Assembly: GCA_008080735.1 (NCBI GenBank)
Contig: SHMW01000022.1
Span: 1-51,573 of the forward strand
DNA from: Promethearchaeota archaeon
GTDB taxonomy: Archaea; Asgardarchaeota; Lokiarchaeia; Sigyniarchaeales; SOKP01
DNA: 51,573 nucleotides
Direction of reading: 5' to 3'
The notes below the pieces were generated by a model. It made no database searches. It was not told the DNA's origin and saw nothing but the letters and a program-made list of their open reading frames with translations. The position numbers were made by a program, and so were the translations under genes. Below, piece by piece: positions 16,792-24,709 of the stretch (within the stretch, counting starts at the first letter, position 1; every line of letters begins with the position of its first letter).

Positions 16792-18444
16792 ATGGAAGAG
16801 TGCAAACTGGAAAAATTAAAAAATTTTGCAGGAACGCGGGGTCCCTTAACGCTAATTATTATGGATGGGATTGGATTGGGAGAGCCCTCCGACTCGAATG
16901 CGGTGTACCGAGCTAATACTCCGTTTTTGGATAAGCTAAGAGGAGAGTGTCCTAAAAAGAATCTATTTGCAACTTTAAAAGCCCACGGGACTGCAGTAGG
17001 TCTACCCACGGATGAGGAGATGGGAAATTCTGAAGTAGCTCATAATGCTCTAGGATCTGGAAGAATAGTCAAACAAAGAGCAACCTTAGCAAAAGAAGCG
17101 ATTTTATCTGGGCAATTATTCAAAAGTGAGAAATGGAATACACTGACATCTAAATTGATTGAAAATAATAGTACTTTACATCTTATGGGATTATTATCGG
17201 ACGGCTATGTACACAGCCATATTTCACATCTATTTGGATTGTTAGATGGAGCAAAAGACTCACAAGTGAAAAAGGTTCGAGTTCACACCTTATTAGATGG
17301 GAGAGATGTACCTCCGCAATCTGCCTTAGAATATATAACACAACTTAACGATAAATTAGAACAGATAAACACTCATCATTCATACGATTATAAAATCGCC
17401 TCTGGGGGGGGAAGGATGAAAGTCACTATGGATAGATATTATTCCGACTGGGAGGTAGTAAAAAGAGGATGGGATGCTCATGTATGTGGCATTCCAGAAC
17501 AGCATTCAGAATACTCAGGATACTTCAGCTCGGCCAGCGAAGCTATAAAAAGCGCTCGAAAGCAAGACCCAAATATCAGCGATCAATATTTACCCTCCTT
17601 TGTTATAATAAATAATGATGGTGATCCAATTGGAAAGATGGAAAACGGAGATGGAGTAATTAACTTCAATTTCAGAGGAGATAGAGCCGTTGAGATTTCA
17701 GAAGCTTTTGATGATTTAGATTATGGATTTGAGAAAAAATGCGACCCCAATATATACTATTATGGTTTGGAGCAATACGATAAAAAGAAAGATCTTCCTA
17801 GAAATTATTTTATTGAGCCTCCTGAGGTTGATGATCCACTTTCAAAATATCTCTGTGCTGAAAAGATTCAACAATTCGCGATCGCAGAAACGCATAAGTA
17901 TGGTCATATAACTTATTTCTGGAACGGGAATAAGGAAGGATATGTTTGTGAGGATTACGAAAAATATATCGAGATAAAGTCGGATCCCAGTGAAATGATT
18001 GAAGACAACCCGAAGATGAAAGCGATTGAGGTGAAGGATAGACTTATTGATGCATTAGCATCTAAGAATTATGAATTTTTACGAGCAAATTGGGCTAATG
18101 GAGATATGGTCGGTCATACAGGAAATATTGATTCTGCAATCATCGCTGCCGAAACCGTCGATAAATGTGTGAAGTCGGTGGTTGAAAAGGTTTTGGAACT
18201 CAAAGGAATTGCGTTAGTCACAGCAGATCACGGAAATTTAGAAGAGATGGGCGAGGGGCAAGAAACAGCACATTCTCTAAACCCGGTAATGTTTGCGATT
18301 ATTGATGGAAATTATAATGGCGAATATCAAATCAATCACGATATACAAGACCCCGGTTTAGGAAATGTGGCAGCGACTATCTTGAATCTTTTAGGATATA
18401 AAAAACCAGATACTTTCATGCCATCTTTAATCGTTTTCAACTAA
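16792..18444 (+). CDS. gpmI: 2,3-bisphosphoglycerate-independent phosphoglycerate mutase (GpmI type)
   Basis: The enzyme interconverts 3- and 2-phosphoglycerate in glycolysis and gluconeogenesis. The alkaline-phosphatase-type metal site starts with IIMDGIGLGE, Asp25. The nucleophile Ser80 lies in EEMGNSEVAHNALGSG. The inserted transferase domain contains HTLLDGRDVPP near residue 166 and FNFRGDRA near residue 288. The second metal set includes NGDMVGHTG near residue 439, TADHGNLEEM near residue 481 and AHSLNP near residue 498. At 550 residues it is somewhat longer than bacterial GpmI. Many archaea use the distinct ApgM family instead, so this bacterial-like form is notable. It is a single-gene unit. 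Confidence 0.93.
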   Translation: MEECKLEKLKNFAGTRGPLTLIIMDGIGLGEPSDSNAVYRANTPFLDKLRGECPKKNLFATLKAHGTAVGLPTDEEMGNSEVAHNALGSGRIVKQRATLAKEAILSGQLFKSEKWNTLTSKLIENNSTLHLMGLLSDGYVHSHISHLFGLLDGAKDSQVKKVRVHTLLDGRDVPPQSALEYITQLNDKLEQINTHHSYDYKIASGGGRMKVTMDRYYSDWEVVKRGWDAHVCGIPEQHSEYSGYFSSASEAIKSARKQDPNISDQYLPSFVIINNDGDPIGKMENGDGVINFNFRGDRAVEISEAFDDLDYGFEKKCDPNIYYYGLEQYDKKKDLPRNYFIEPPEVDDPLSKYLCAEKIQQFAIAETHKYGHITYFWNGNKEGYVCEDYEKYIEIKSDPSEMIEDNPKMKAIEVKDRLIDALASKNYEFLRANWANGDMVGHTGNIDSAIIAAETVDKCVKSVVEKVLELKGIALVTADHGNLEEMGEGQETAHSLNPVMFAIIDGNYNGEYQINHDIQDPGLGNVAATILNLLGYKKPDTFMPSLIVFN

Positions 18445-18543
18445 ACATTTTTTATTTAACACAAGGCTTTTTTATTAAAGAGTAAAAATATATAATAAAA
18501 CTTAGAGTTTTTTCATCCATTCTTGAATTGAGTAGTTTGAATT

Positions 18544-18861
18544 ATGTCAGAAATTACCGTAAAAGGCAGAGTAGTAGGTAAGTCAATGCAATATACTTCC
18601 GATAAGAATTACATTGTTTTTCCGCTTCAAATTACTGAGGAAGTTGAATTTAATCTTGATGAGGAAGTGATTAAATTAAACCAACTTGAATTTCTTCTCA
18701 TTGTCTGTCCTTTTTTATGTTGGGTTAGTAAAGAACACATTTTAAGCATTACGGGGATTATAGAACAAGGTGAAGGCTTTTTTTACATGATTCCATCAAA
18801 AGTCTTTAGTAATTTTTGGAAATTTACCTTTACCAAGAAATTTGATGAATCTCTGCCTTAG
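18544..18861 (+). CDS. Hypothetical small protein, possible OB-like fold
   Basis: I do not recognise this 105-residue protein. It begins with alternating beta-strand-like segments (EITVKGRVVGKS, YIVFPLQITEE), has a hydrophobic middle (FLLIVCPFLCWVSKEH) and further strands (ILSITGIIEQGEGFFYMIP). The pattern of strands could be an OB-like barrel, but this is only a guess from spacing. It has no signal or clear membrane helix. The ATG at 18544 is the first possible start. It follows gpmI by 99 bases and is followed by a hairpin plus T-run. Confidence 0.6.
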   Translation: MSEITVKGRVVGKSMQYTSDKNYIVFPLQITEEVEFNLDEEVIKLNQLEFLLIVCPFLCWVSKEHILSITGIIEQGEGFFYMIPSKVFSNFWKFTFTKKFDESLP

Positions 18862-18902
18862 ATTAGAGTTCAATTAGCAAAAAATCAAAACAAAATCACA
18901 AC

Positions 18903-18923
18903 AACAATTTTTGTTATTTTTTT
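18903..18923 (+). terminator. Hairpin and T-run after the 105-residue protein gene
   Basis: AACAA (18903-18907) can pair with TTGTT (18911-18915) across a TTT loop, directly followed by ATTTTTTT. It lies about 40 bases after the stop codon. The stem is short, so the T-run is likely the main signal. Confidence 0.45.
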
Positions 18924-19075
18924 CCTTATTTCATTACTCAAATTTGGATTTAGAAACATAGCTAAATATTTTAAAGATACTTTTAGTTAATAGGAATAGA
19001 ATTAATATGTGTAATTATAATATTTAACTCAGATAGCTGAAAACATTGTAATAAAATTTCGAAAGATGGATTAAT

Positions 19076-19357
19076 ATGGTAGAAGTTAAAGTTAAACTGC
19101 TAAATTTGTATAGAATAAAAATTGGGAAAAAATATCTAATCTATGAGGGAGAGACGGTGCGGGACATTGTACGCCAATTTATTGCCGATTATAAAGATAT
19201 CATTAAACCAGAATTTATCGAAGATGGACTTTTTATTGATAAAAATCTTATATTCGTAAATGGGAGAGATATAGATTATTTGGACAAATTCGACACCAAA
19301 TTAAAAGATGGTGATGAAATAATGATGTCCTGGCCGCTTAATATTGGTCTGGCCTAA
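19076..19357 (+). CDS. MoaD/ThiS-like beta-grasp protein lacking the C-terminal Gly-Gly
   Basis: The 93-residue protein has the ubiquitin-like beta-grasp pattern of sulfur carriers: a first strand pair (EVKVKLLNLYRIKIGKKYLIYE), a helix (TVRDIVRQFIADY), and the diagnostic end, IFVNGRDIDYLDKFDTKLKDGDEIMMSWP, which matches the MoaD pattern 'VNG..I..L.....LKDGDE+...P'. Sulfur carriers end in Gly-Gly, which is adenylated and thiocarboxylated. This one ends in PLNIGLA with no diglycine, so it either needs trimming, which would still not expose Gly-Gly, or it is not a sulfur carrier. No MoaE, MoeB or E1-like gene is beside it. It stands alone between two gaps. Confidence 0.75.
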   Translation: MVEVKVKLLNLYRIKIGKKYLIYEGETVRDIVRQFIADYKDIIKPEFIEDGLFIDKNLIFVNGRDIDYLDKFDTKLKDGDEIMMSWPLNIGLA

Positions 19358-19444
19358 ATTTAGTCAAAATAACTTCCTAATCACTAATTATAATAAAATG
19401 AAAAATTAAGAAAAAAAATTTTTGGATGTTAGATATTTTTAGTA

Positions 19445-20860
19445 TTATTCAGTTTTCTTAACTCGGGAAATAATTAGTAAACCAATCGCCATTATTATCG
19501 AAACACCAATCAAGGCGAAGCCATAAGCATCTGGACCTATAATATCTTTAGTTGTTAGGATTAATCCAAATACTAAAGGCCCTACGGATGAAGAAATTTT
19601 CCCGCTAAGCTTTGAAAAACCAAAATATTCGCCAAATTTCTCTGGTGGAGCAAGTTCTGTCACCATAATACGTTGAGAGACCCATGTACCCCCTAAGGCT
19701 GGCCCTGCCACTATGCCCATCACAAGACTTAATATAAATGGTGGGTTTAATCCAATATCTATAGACGGCAATGAGAAAATTAGGATAATACCAATCAATA
19801 GAGAAATTGACCAAAGTATTCCAGTTAAGAAAAATGTATTTTTCCCCCCATACTTATTTCCAAATTTTCCAATAGGATATGTCAAAAGAACCGCAGAGAC
19901 CGTAGATATTACTATAAATATAAGGGCAAAAGTTCCACTTCCTACTCCGCCTGTACCAATGATTAGACCATCAGTTACTAAAGGGTTCATATAGAGAACT
20001 AAAACATTAGCAATATCTGCAAAAAAGAAATAACCAATAATAAAAACAAACATTGGTTTATGCTTACGTATATCCTTGAAAGTTCCTTTTACTTGTTTGA
20101 ATGAGCCTTTTATTAACCTCCCAATTGGAGGAAGTTTCCCTTTTTTCTGTTTCTCCTTCACGAATAGAAATGGTATCGTAAAAACTAAAAACAATAGCAT
20201 TGGCATTACAAAACTAATCCAATAATCTGTATAGCCATAAGCAATACTACCTTGGGTAGGATCGGAGGTCATATCATCCCAAATTAGGATTAAGGGATAT
20301 AATGCAAATAAAGCAATAATCGTTCCCAAGTATCCCCATGCAACACCGAAACCCGAAACTTTTCCTATATCCTCCTTTTTGGCTATAAAGGGAAGCATTG
20401 CATCATAAAATGCTAAACTAAATTGATATGATACATTCGCTATAATATAGAAAGTAAAAACGAGTGCTAAGTTATGGGTAAACCCTAAAAGACTCGAAAA
20501 TAAAAGAATTAATCCCGTAAGACTAATAACAAAGGGTTTTCTTTTTCCCGCAGCATCACTAAATGCGCCAACAACTGGTATTATAATAGCTACTCCAATC
20601 TGCATAATACTACTAACCAATCCATAGATAAGACTTGTCTCACCATAAGTTAATCCGTTTTCCAGTTGGCCAATAACGAGTATGTATCTATTAATTATCA
20701 GGCTTACTATAACCATACTATATATAGTGTTTGCTAAATCATACATAGCCCAAAAAAATACATTTCGTTTAGAGGTTTCAGTTTCAAATTCTACCCTCTC
20801 TTCACCTGTGATTGCGGCTAATGGTTTAATTTCTCGTTCTTTTTCTGAATTGTCAGACAT
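19445..20860 (-). CDS. MFS transporter of the UMF1/Atg22-like family
   Basis: The 471-residue protein has about twelve hydrophobic segments. The N-terminal FFWAMYDLANTIYSMVIVSL (about residues 31-50) is the signature of the UMF1/Atg22-like subgroup, whose eukaryotic member Atg22 exports amino acids from the vacuole. A typical MFS loop (GAFSDAAGKRKP) is present between helices 2 and 3. There is a long cytosolic loop near residues 230-260. The substrate in archaea is unknown; amino acids or other small solutes are possible. It is transcribed alone and opposite to the MoaD-like gene. Confidence 0.85.
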   Translation of the reverse strand: MSDNSEKEREIKPLAAITGEERVEFETETSKRNVFFWAMYDLANTIYSMVIVSLIINRYILVIGQLENGLTYGETSLIYGLVSSIMQIGVAIIIPVVGAFSDAAGKRKPFVISLTGLILLFSSLLGFTHNLALVFTFYIIANVSYQFSLAFYDAMLPFIAKKEDIGKVSGFGVAWGYLGTIIALFALYPLILIWDDMTSDPTQGSIAYGYTDYWISFVMPMLLFLVFTIPFLFVKEKQKKGKLPPIGRLIKGSFKQVKGTFKDIRKHKPMFVFIIGYFFFADIANVLVLYMNPLVTDGLIIGTGGVGSGTFALIFIVISTVSAVLLTYPIGKFGNKYGGKNTFFLTGILWSISLLIGIILIFSLPSIDIGLNPPFILSLVMGIVAGPALGGTWVSQRIMVTELAPPEKFGEYFGFSKLSGKISSSVGPLVFGLILTTKDIIGPDAYGFALIGVSIIMAIGLLIISRVKKTE

Positions 20861-21160
20861 GTATTAATTTACCTTTTTTATAATTATGTGTGATATTGGT
20901 TGATAATCTTATATAGTTTACTTTAAGATTCTATATATTCAATATATCCACATACTATATAAAAATAGCTAAAACCAAGGATTTCTTCTTGTATTATTAA
21001 GATGTTTGAAAGAAGTTGTTCTCTTTGAAGTATAATAAGACAATCCAATAATCTCTTCAAAGATAAGAAATATAGCAATTAGAGATGTGAATTCTTTAAA
21101 AAAACTAGTATAGGCTTAAACTCTTGTAGAAAGAATCTAAGATCTCAAAAATAGAAATTT
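20861..21160. other. Gene-free AT-rich stretch of 300 bases
   Basis: The gap between the transporter and response regulator genes, both on the minus strand, holds no open frame, tRNA-like fold or clear repeat. It must carry the transporter promoter. The end of the gap runs into a palindrome that spans the response regulator stop codon. Confidence 0.6.
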
Positions 21161-21168
21161 CTATTTTT
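21147..21168. terminator. Perfect 22-bp palindrome over the response regulator stop codon
   Basis: AAAAATAGAAA is followed directly by its reverse complement TTTCTATTTTT, centred at 21157.5. It covers the last codons and stop of the minus-strand response regulator gene and ends in T-runs in the reading direction. It could act as a terminator or RNA 3'-end structure. Confidence 0.4.
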
Positions 21169-21532
21169 CAGATAAATATCGATTAATGGTTTCCTTAAAT
21201 TTTTTGACTCGAATAGGTTTCTCTATATATTCATCAAACCCCGCCGCGAGGATGCGCTCTTCATCTCCTTTCATAGCGTAGGCAGTTACGGCGATTATAG
21301 GTACGTGTTGAAATCGCTCGATTTTTCTTAATTCTTTACAGATTTCTATTCCATTTATCTTTGGCAATCGAATGTCTAAAATGATCAAATCTGGATTACC
21401 ATTTTTAATTAGTTCGAGGCCAGAATCTCCTTCTTCTCCAGTAAAGAGAGATACCTCTGGGAATTTATTCAAAATTGCTCTAAATAACTTCATATTTTTT
21501 GAATCATCCTCTACAATATAGACATTCTTCAT
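21161..21532 (-). CDS. Single-domain response regulator (CheY-like receiver)
   Basis: The 123-residue protein is one receiver domain. The acidic pair lies in VEDDSKN (residues 7-10), the phospho-acceptor Asp in DLIILDIRLPKINGIE near residue 53, the conserved Thr in IAVTAYAMKGD near residue 82, and the Lys in YIEKPIRVKKF near residue 104. There is no output domain, so it must act by protein contact or in a phosphorelay. No kinase is next to it; the histidine kinase at 12509-13513 is the only one in the window, and pairing them is a guess. Confidence 0.92.
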   Translation of the reverse strand: MKNVYIVEDDSKNMKLFRAILNKFPEVSLFTGEEGDSGLELIKNGNPDLIILDIRLPKINGIEICKELRKIERFQHVPIIAVTAYAMKGDEERILAAGFDEYIEKPIRVKKFKETINRYLSEK

Positions 21533-21764
21533 TGGTTTAGATTTAACTACCTTTTTTATTGAATATAAATTGCCTTAAGTTATAATAAATTTTCAAAATA
21601 TAATACACTTGATATTTTATCTTAAAGATTCTTTCAGACGTGAAAATAAAGATTTCAGCACTAATATTTCTTTTTGCTTCTTACTAAAATTTTAAAATAT
21701 ATAAACTAACTTTTTATGTCTCCCATAGTTAATTTTCACAATATAATGGTATGATTCCTAAAAA

Positions 21765-23507
21765 ATGAGTGATAAGGAAGATTTAAAACAAAAAGTAAGA
21801 GGTGGATATGGAATCGCGAGATTCTTAAAGGAATACGGTGTCGAACATGTATTCGGGATACCGGACGGGCATACACTAGGATTTTATGATGGTATACTAC
21901 GAACAGACGGAATTGAACATATATTACTTAATGATGAAAGGAATGCTGCATTTGCAGCCGACGCTTACGCCCGAATCTCAGGAATGCTAGGAGTATGCGA
22001 TGCGGGTGCCGCGGGTTCGATGAATTTTCCTGTGGCACTTTCCGAAGCGAATGGAGCGGGAAGTCCCGTATTAGCGATAGTCGGATTGATAAAATCGAAA
22101 GAAATGCTTAAGAATATACCACATGACATCAATGTTGAAGATACTTTAAAACCACTAACTAAATGGTCGGGAAAAGTCCTCGACTCCGAATATTTACCAC
22201 GTTTTTTGAGATTTAGTCTTAAACAAGCTATAAATGGACGACCAGGTCCAGTAGCGCTAAGTATTGCTGAAGATATCATCTCTTCAAAAGATATAAGGTT
22301 AAAATATTATGTCCCACGGGAAAGAGGATCATGCGCGATAAATAGTTGTCGTCCCTCTGCGGCAGAAAACGAAGTAGACCGAGCGGTAAAACGGATCCGA
22401 AATGCTTCCCAACCGGCGATATTTTCGGGAGGGGAGGCAGTCACATCCGGCGCATTCCAAGAAGTCAAAGAATTAAGTAGGATGCTAGAGTGTCCCGTGT
22501 TTTCAACAATTCTAGGTAAAGGAATAATGAAAAGTAGCGATGAATATTATTTCGATACCGTCGGACTTTTTGGAGAAAAACCTAACCATAAATTCATCCG
22601 AAAAAGGTGTGATCTACTTATAGTTGTAGGGAATAGATTGACTGAGGATGATACAGCGAACTTCAAAGTACCCACTAAGGCAACTAAAATGGTACAAATT
22701 GATATCGATCCCGCTCAAATTGGGCTCTCTTATAATCCATGTGGTGTAGTGGGAGATCCAAAAGGAGTTCTCTATTCCATTATTTCGAAACTAAAAAAGA
22801 GAGGGATAAGCACCAGTGAAAATACACAGGAGATTTTAAGCACCCGAAAAGAAAATATGAGTGAATTAAGAACGGATTTAGAGGATTATCGAAAGGAAGA
22901 CAGAAAGCAATGGATAGATGCAGAGCCTATTAAACCACAACGAGTTTTAAAAGCAATTTCAGATAATTTGGGAGAAAAAGACTATTTGATTACTGATGCG
23001 AGTTCTAGTGCACGATGGATTGGAGCTTATTATCCGGTTAAGAGTATAGGGAGGAAAATAGTCACTCCGCGTGGGGTTGGTCCTACGGGTTTTGGAGTCG
23101 GTGCGTTGATCGGTACATCAATCTATGTTGATGCATTTTCGTCTTCAGAGACTAAACCGAAAAAAGTATTATTTACTGGCGATGGTGGGTTAATGAACGG
23201 GGGTATAAATGAGTTTGAGACCCTTAAAAAATTAGATTTGGATTGTACGATCGTGGTGATAAATAACAGTGCCTTAGGATTCGTCAAGTTTGGACAAGCA
23301 ATGTTGTATAAAAAACGATATTATCAAACTGATCGACCAAATACGAACTTTGCCAAATTAGCAGAAGCGTACGGAGGGACGGGTGTTCGGGTAGAAAAGT
23401 TACAAGATTTAGATGGAAAAATTAAAAATGCAATTGAATCCGAAGGCTTTAATCTTGTCGATGTAGTAATAGACCCTTGGGAATTACTTCCACCAAATAA
23501 TTATTAA
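21765..23507 (+). CDS. Thiamine diphosphate enzyme, acetolactate synthase-like
   Basis: The 580-residue protein has the three domains of the pyruvate oxidase/acetolactate synthase group. The N-terminal PYR domain has EHVFGIPDGHTLGFYD and the catalytic Glu region NDERNAAFAADAYARISG near residue 49. A central domain binds cofactor in some members. The C-terminal PP domain has the ThDP motif GDGGLMNGGINEFETLKKLDLDCTIVVINN (read in two parts: GDGG near residue 470 and VVINN about 30 residues later). Relatives include acetolactate synthase, pyruvate oxidase, benzoylformate decarboxylase and glyoxylate carboligase. No small regulatory subunit (IlvN) is adjacent, so biosynthetic acetolactate synthase is not certain. 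It is a single-gene unit. Confidence 0.88.
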   Translation: MSDKEDLKQKVRGGYGIARFLKEYGVEHVFGIPDGHTLGFYDGILRTDGIEHILLNDERNAAFAADAYARISGMLGVCDAGAAGSMNFPVALSEANGAGSPVLAIVGLIKSKEMLKNIPHDINVEDTLKPLTKWSGKVLDSEYLPRFLRFSLKQAINGRPGPVALSIAEDIISSKDIRLKYYVPRERGSCAINSCRPSAAENEVDRAVKRIRNASQPAIFSGGEAVTSGAFQEVKELSRMLECPVFSTILGKGIMKSSDEYYFDTVGLFGEKPNHKFIRKRCDLLIVVGNRLTEDDTANFKVPTKATKMVQIDIDPAQIGLSYNPCGVVGDPKGVLYSIISKLKKRGISTSENTQEILSTRKENMSELRTDLEDYRKEDRKQWIDAEPIKPQRVLKAISDNLGEKDYLITDASSSARWIGAYYPVKSIGRKIVTPRGVGPTGFGVGALIGTSIYVDAFSSSETKPKKVLFTGDGGLMNGGINEFETLKKLDLDCTIVVINNSALGFVKFGQAMLYKKRYYQTDRPNTNFAKLAEAYGGTGVRVEKLQDLDGKIKNAIESEGFNLVDVVIDPWELLPPNNY

Positions 23508-23526
23508 AATTGTAATTCATAACTCT

Positions 23527-24108
23527 CTATTTTTTCAGTAAGAGTATAGTCACGATTCCGTTCTTATACTCCATTTTAAGATTGTTCAGACTGCAATTAT
23601 AGGGTAAGGGAATTTCTTTAAAATAATTTCTATTTTCATTTTGAGCATTAAATAATAGTGTGGATCCCGCATCATCCAATTCGATAGAGATTTCCCCAAA
23701 AATAACTCCTGGCACTTCTAACAGTATTTCAAGTCCATCCTCTTTTTCAGTTATTTCACTTGTCGGGTCTGTAAAAAATATTGAATTCCGAGTGAAATCT
23801 GGCTCGAGAGAGATATTTTTTGCGTCTAAAACCTTTTTAGGTTCTTCAAAAGGAGAGGTAAATTGTCCAAAAAATTCCTTCATGATGTCCTTATTAAAAT
23901 CCCCTTCCACTCGGATATCTGGTTTATCCATTCCCGTTTCATAGAAATATGAGATCTCAAAACTCTTTTTCTTATCTCTCTCATCTTCCTCATCTTGAGA
24001 ATTAAAATAGTCTATTAAAAAATTATCAAAAGGATCGGAGTTCATATTGAAAAACCGTTTAATCTCATCAATAAAATCATCAAAATAATCATCATCAAAA
24101 AAATCCAT
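23527..24108 (-). CDS. Hsp20/alpha-crystallin-like protein
   Basis: The 193-residue protein starts with a very acidic, aromatic segment (MDFFDDDYFDDFIDEIKRFF) that could be an amphipathic helix. The last 80 residues have the alpha-crystallin pattern: a strand with EILLEVPGVIFGEISIELDD near residue 129, a strand TLLFNAQNENRNYFKEIPLP, and the closing GIVTILLLKK, equivalent to the 'NGVL.I...K' end of small heat shock proteins. There is no C-terminal IxI motif, which makes it closer to the divergent archaeal Hsp20/GvpH-like group. It probably binds unfolded clients or a membrane protein partner. It is convergent with the ThDP enzyme gene. Confidence 0.72.
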   Translation of the reverse strand: MDFFDDDYFDDFIDEIKRFFNMNSDPFDNFLIDYFNSQDEEDERDKKKSFEISYFYETGMDKPDIRVEGDFNKDIMKEFFGQFTSPFEEPKKVLDAKNISLEPDFTRNSIFFTDPTSEITEKEDGLEILLEVPGVIFGEISIELDDAGSTLLFNAQNENRNYFKEIPLPYNCSLNNLKMEYKNGIVTILLLKK

Positions 24109-24289
24109 CTTAATACTTACTCTCCAAGTGCTTATATGACTTTATCTTAAATTTATTTTAATGTATTAATTTAAGGATAAAAATTTGATGAAAAACCGAA
24201 ATCACCGATATTGACGATTTTGGGTGTATAAATTAAAAATTTCATCTTAAAAATAATTAATGAACTTAGAAAAAGATTGAATTAAAATC

Positions 24290-24697
24290 TTAAAAATTGA
24301 AATCGCTCTGCCATTTTTTATAGCCTAATTTCCAGAGTTTTAAACGAGCTTTGTCAATCTTGTTATCTATTTGTAGACCAGGTTTGGGATTTTCCATAAC
24401 ATGTTTATAACGTGAATAATATTCATCCGCATCTGGAGAATCTTCGATCAAATTCAGTATTGCCCTTTCAGTAAAATATAGTATGAGATCAGGTTCTATT
24501 CCTGGGTCTTCTTTTGTCATTTTTAATGAATCTTCTGAATCTTTAAATAGAAAATAATGCAATTTCTGCTTGTCTTCTTCGATGGAATCTTCGAAAATGA
24601 AATATTCCCAACATGCTCTCACATCTAAATGCCTCATTAAATCTAAGGTATTGGGAAAATATTCTGCTAGTTCATTATAAAGTTTATCTGGCTCCAT
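24290..24697 (-). CDS. SCP2-like (sterol carrier) domain protein
   Basis: The 135-residue protein has the pattern of the SCP2 lipid-binding fold. It has an early strand-rich part (ACWEYFIFEDSIEE, KLHYFLFKDSEDSL), then DLILYFTERAILNLIEDS near residue 74, a helix, and the closing 'GLQIDNKIDKARLKLWKLGYKKW' region (read as GLQIDNK and KLWKLGYKKW). SCP2-like proteins carry hydrophobic ligands such as lipids or acyl chains. It follows the aldehyde dehydrogenase gene at once and is the last gene of that operon. The C-terminal end of the GlcF-like protein in the same operon looks homologous. I place the start at the ATG at 24697; a TTG at 24706 is possible. Confidence 0.5.
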   Translation of the reverse strand: MEPDKLYNELAEYFPNTLDLMRHLDVRACWEYFIFEDSIEEDKQKLHYFLFKDSEDSLKMTKEDPGIEPDLILYFTERAILNLIEDSPDADEYYSRYKHVMENPKPGLQIDNKIDKARLKLWKLGYKKWQSDFNF

Positions 24698-24709
24698 TTT
24701 TGGCAATTA

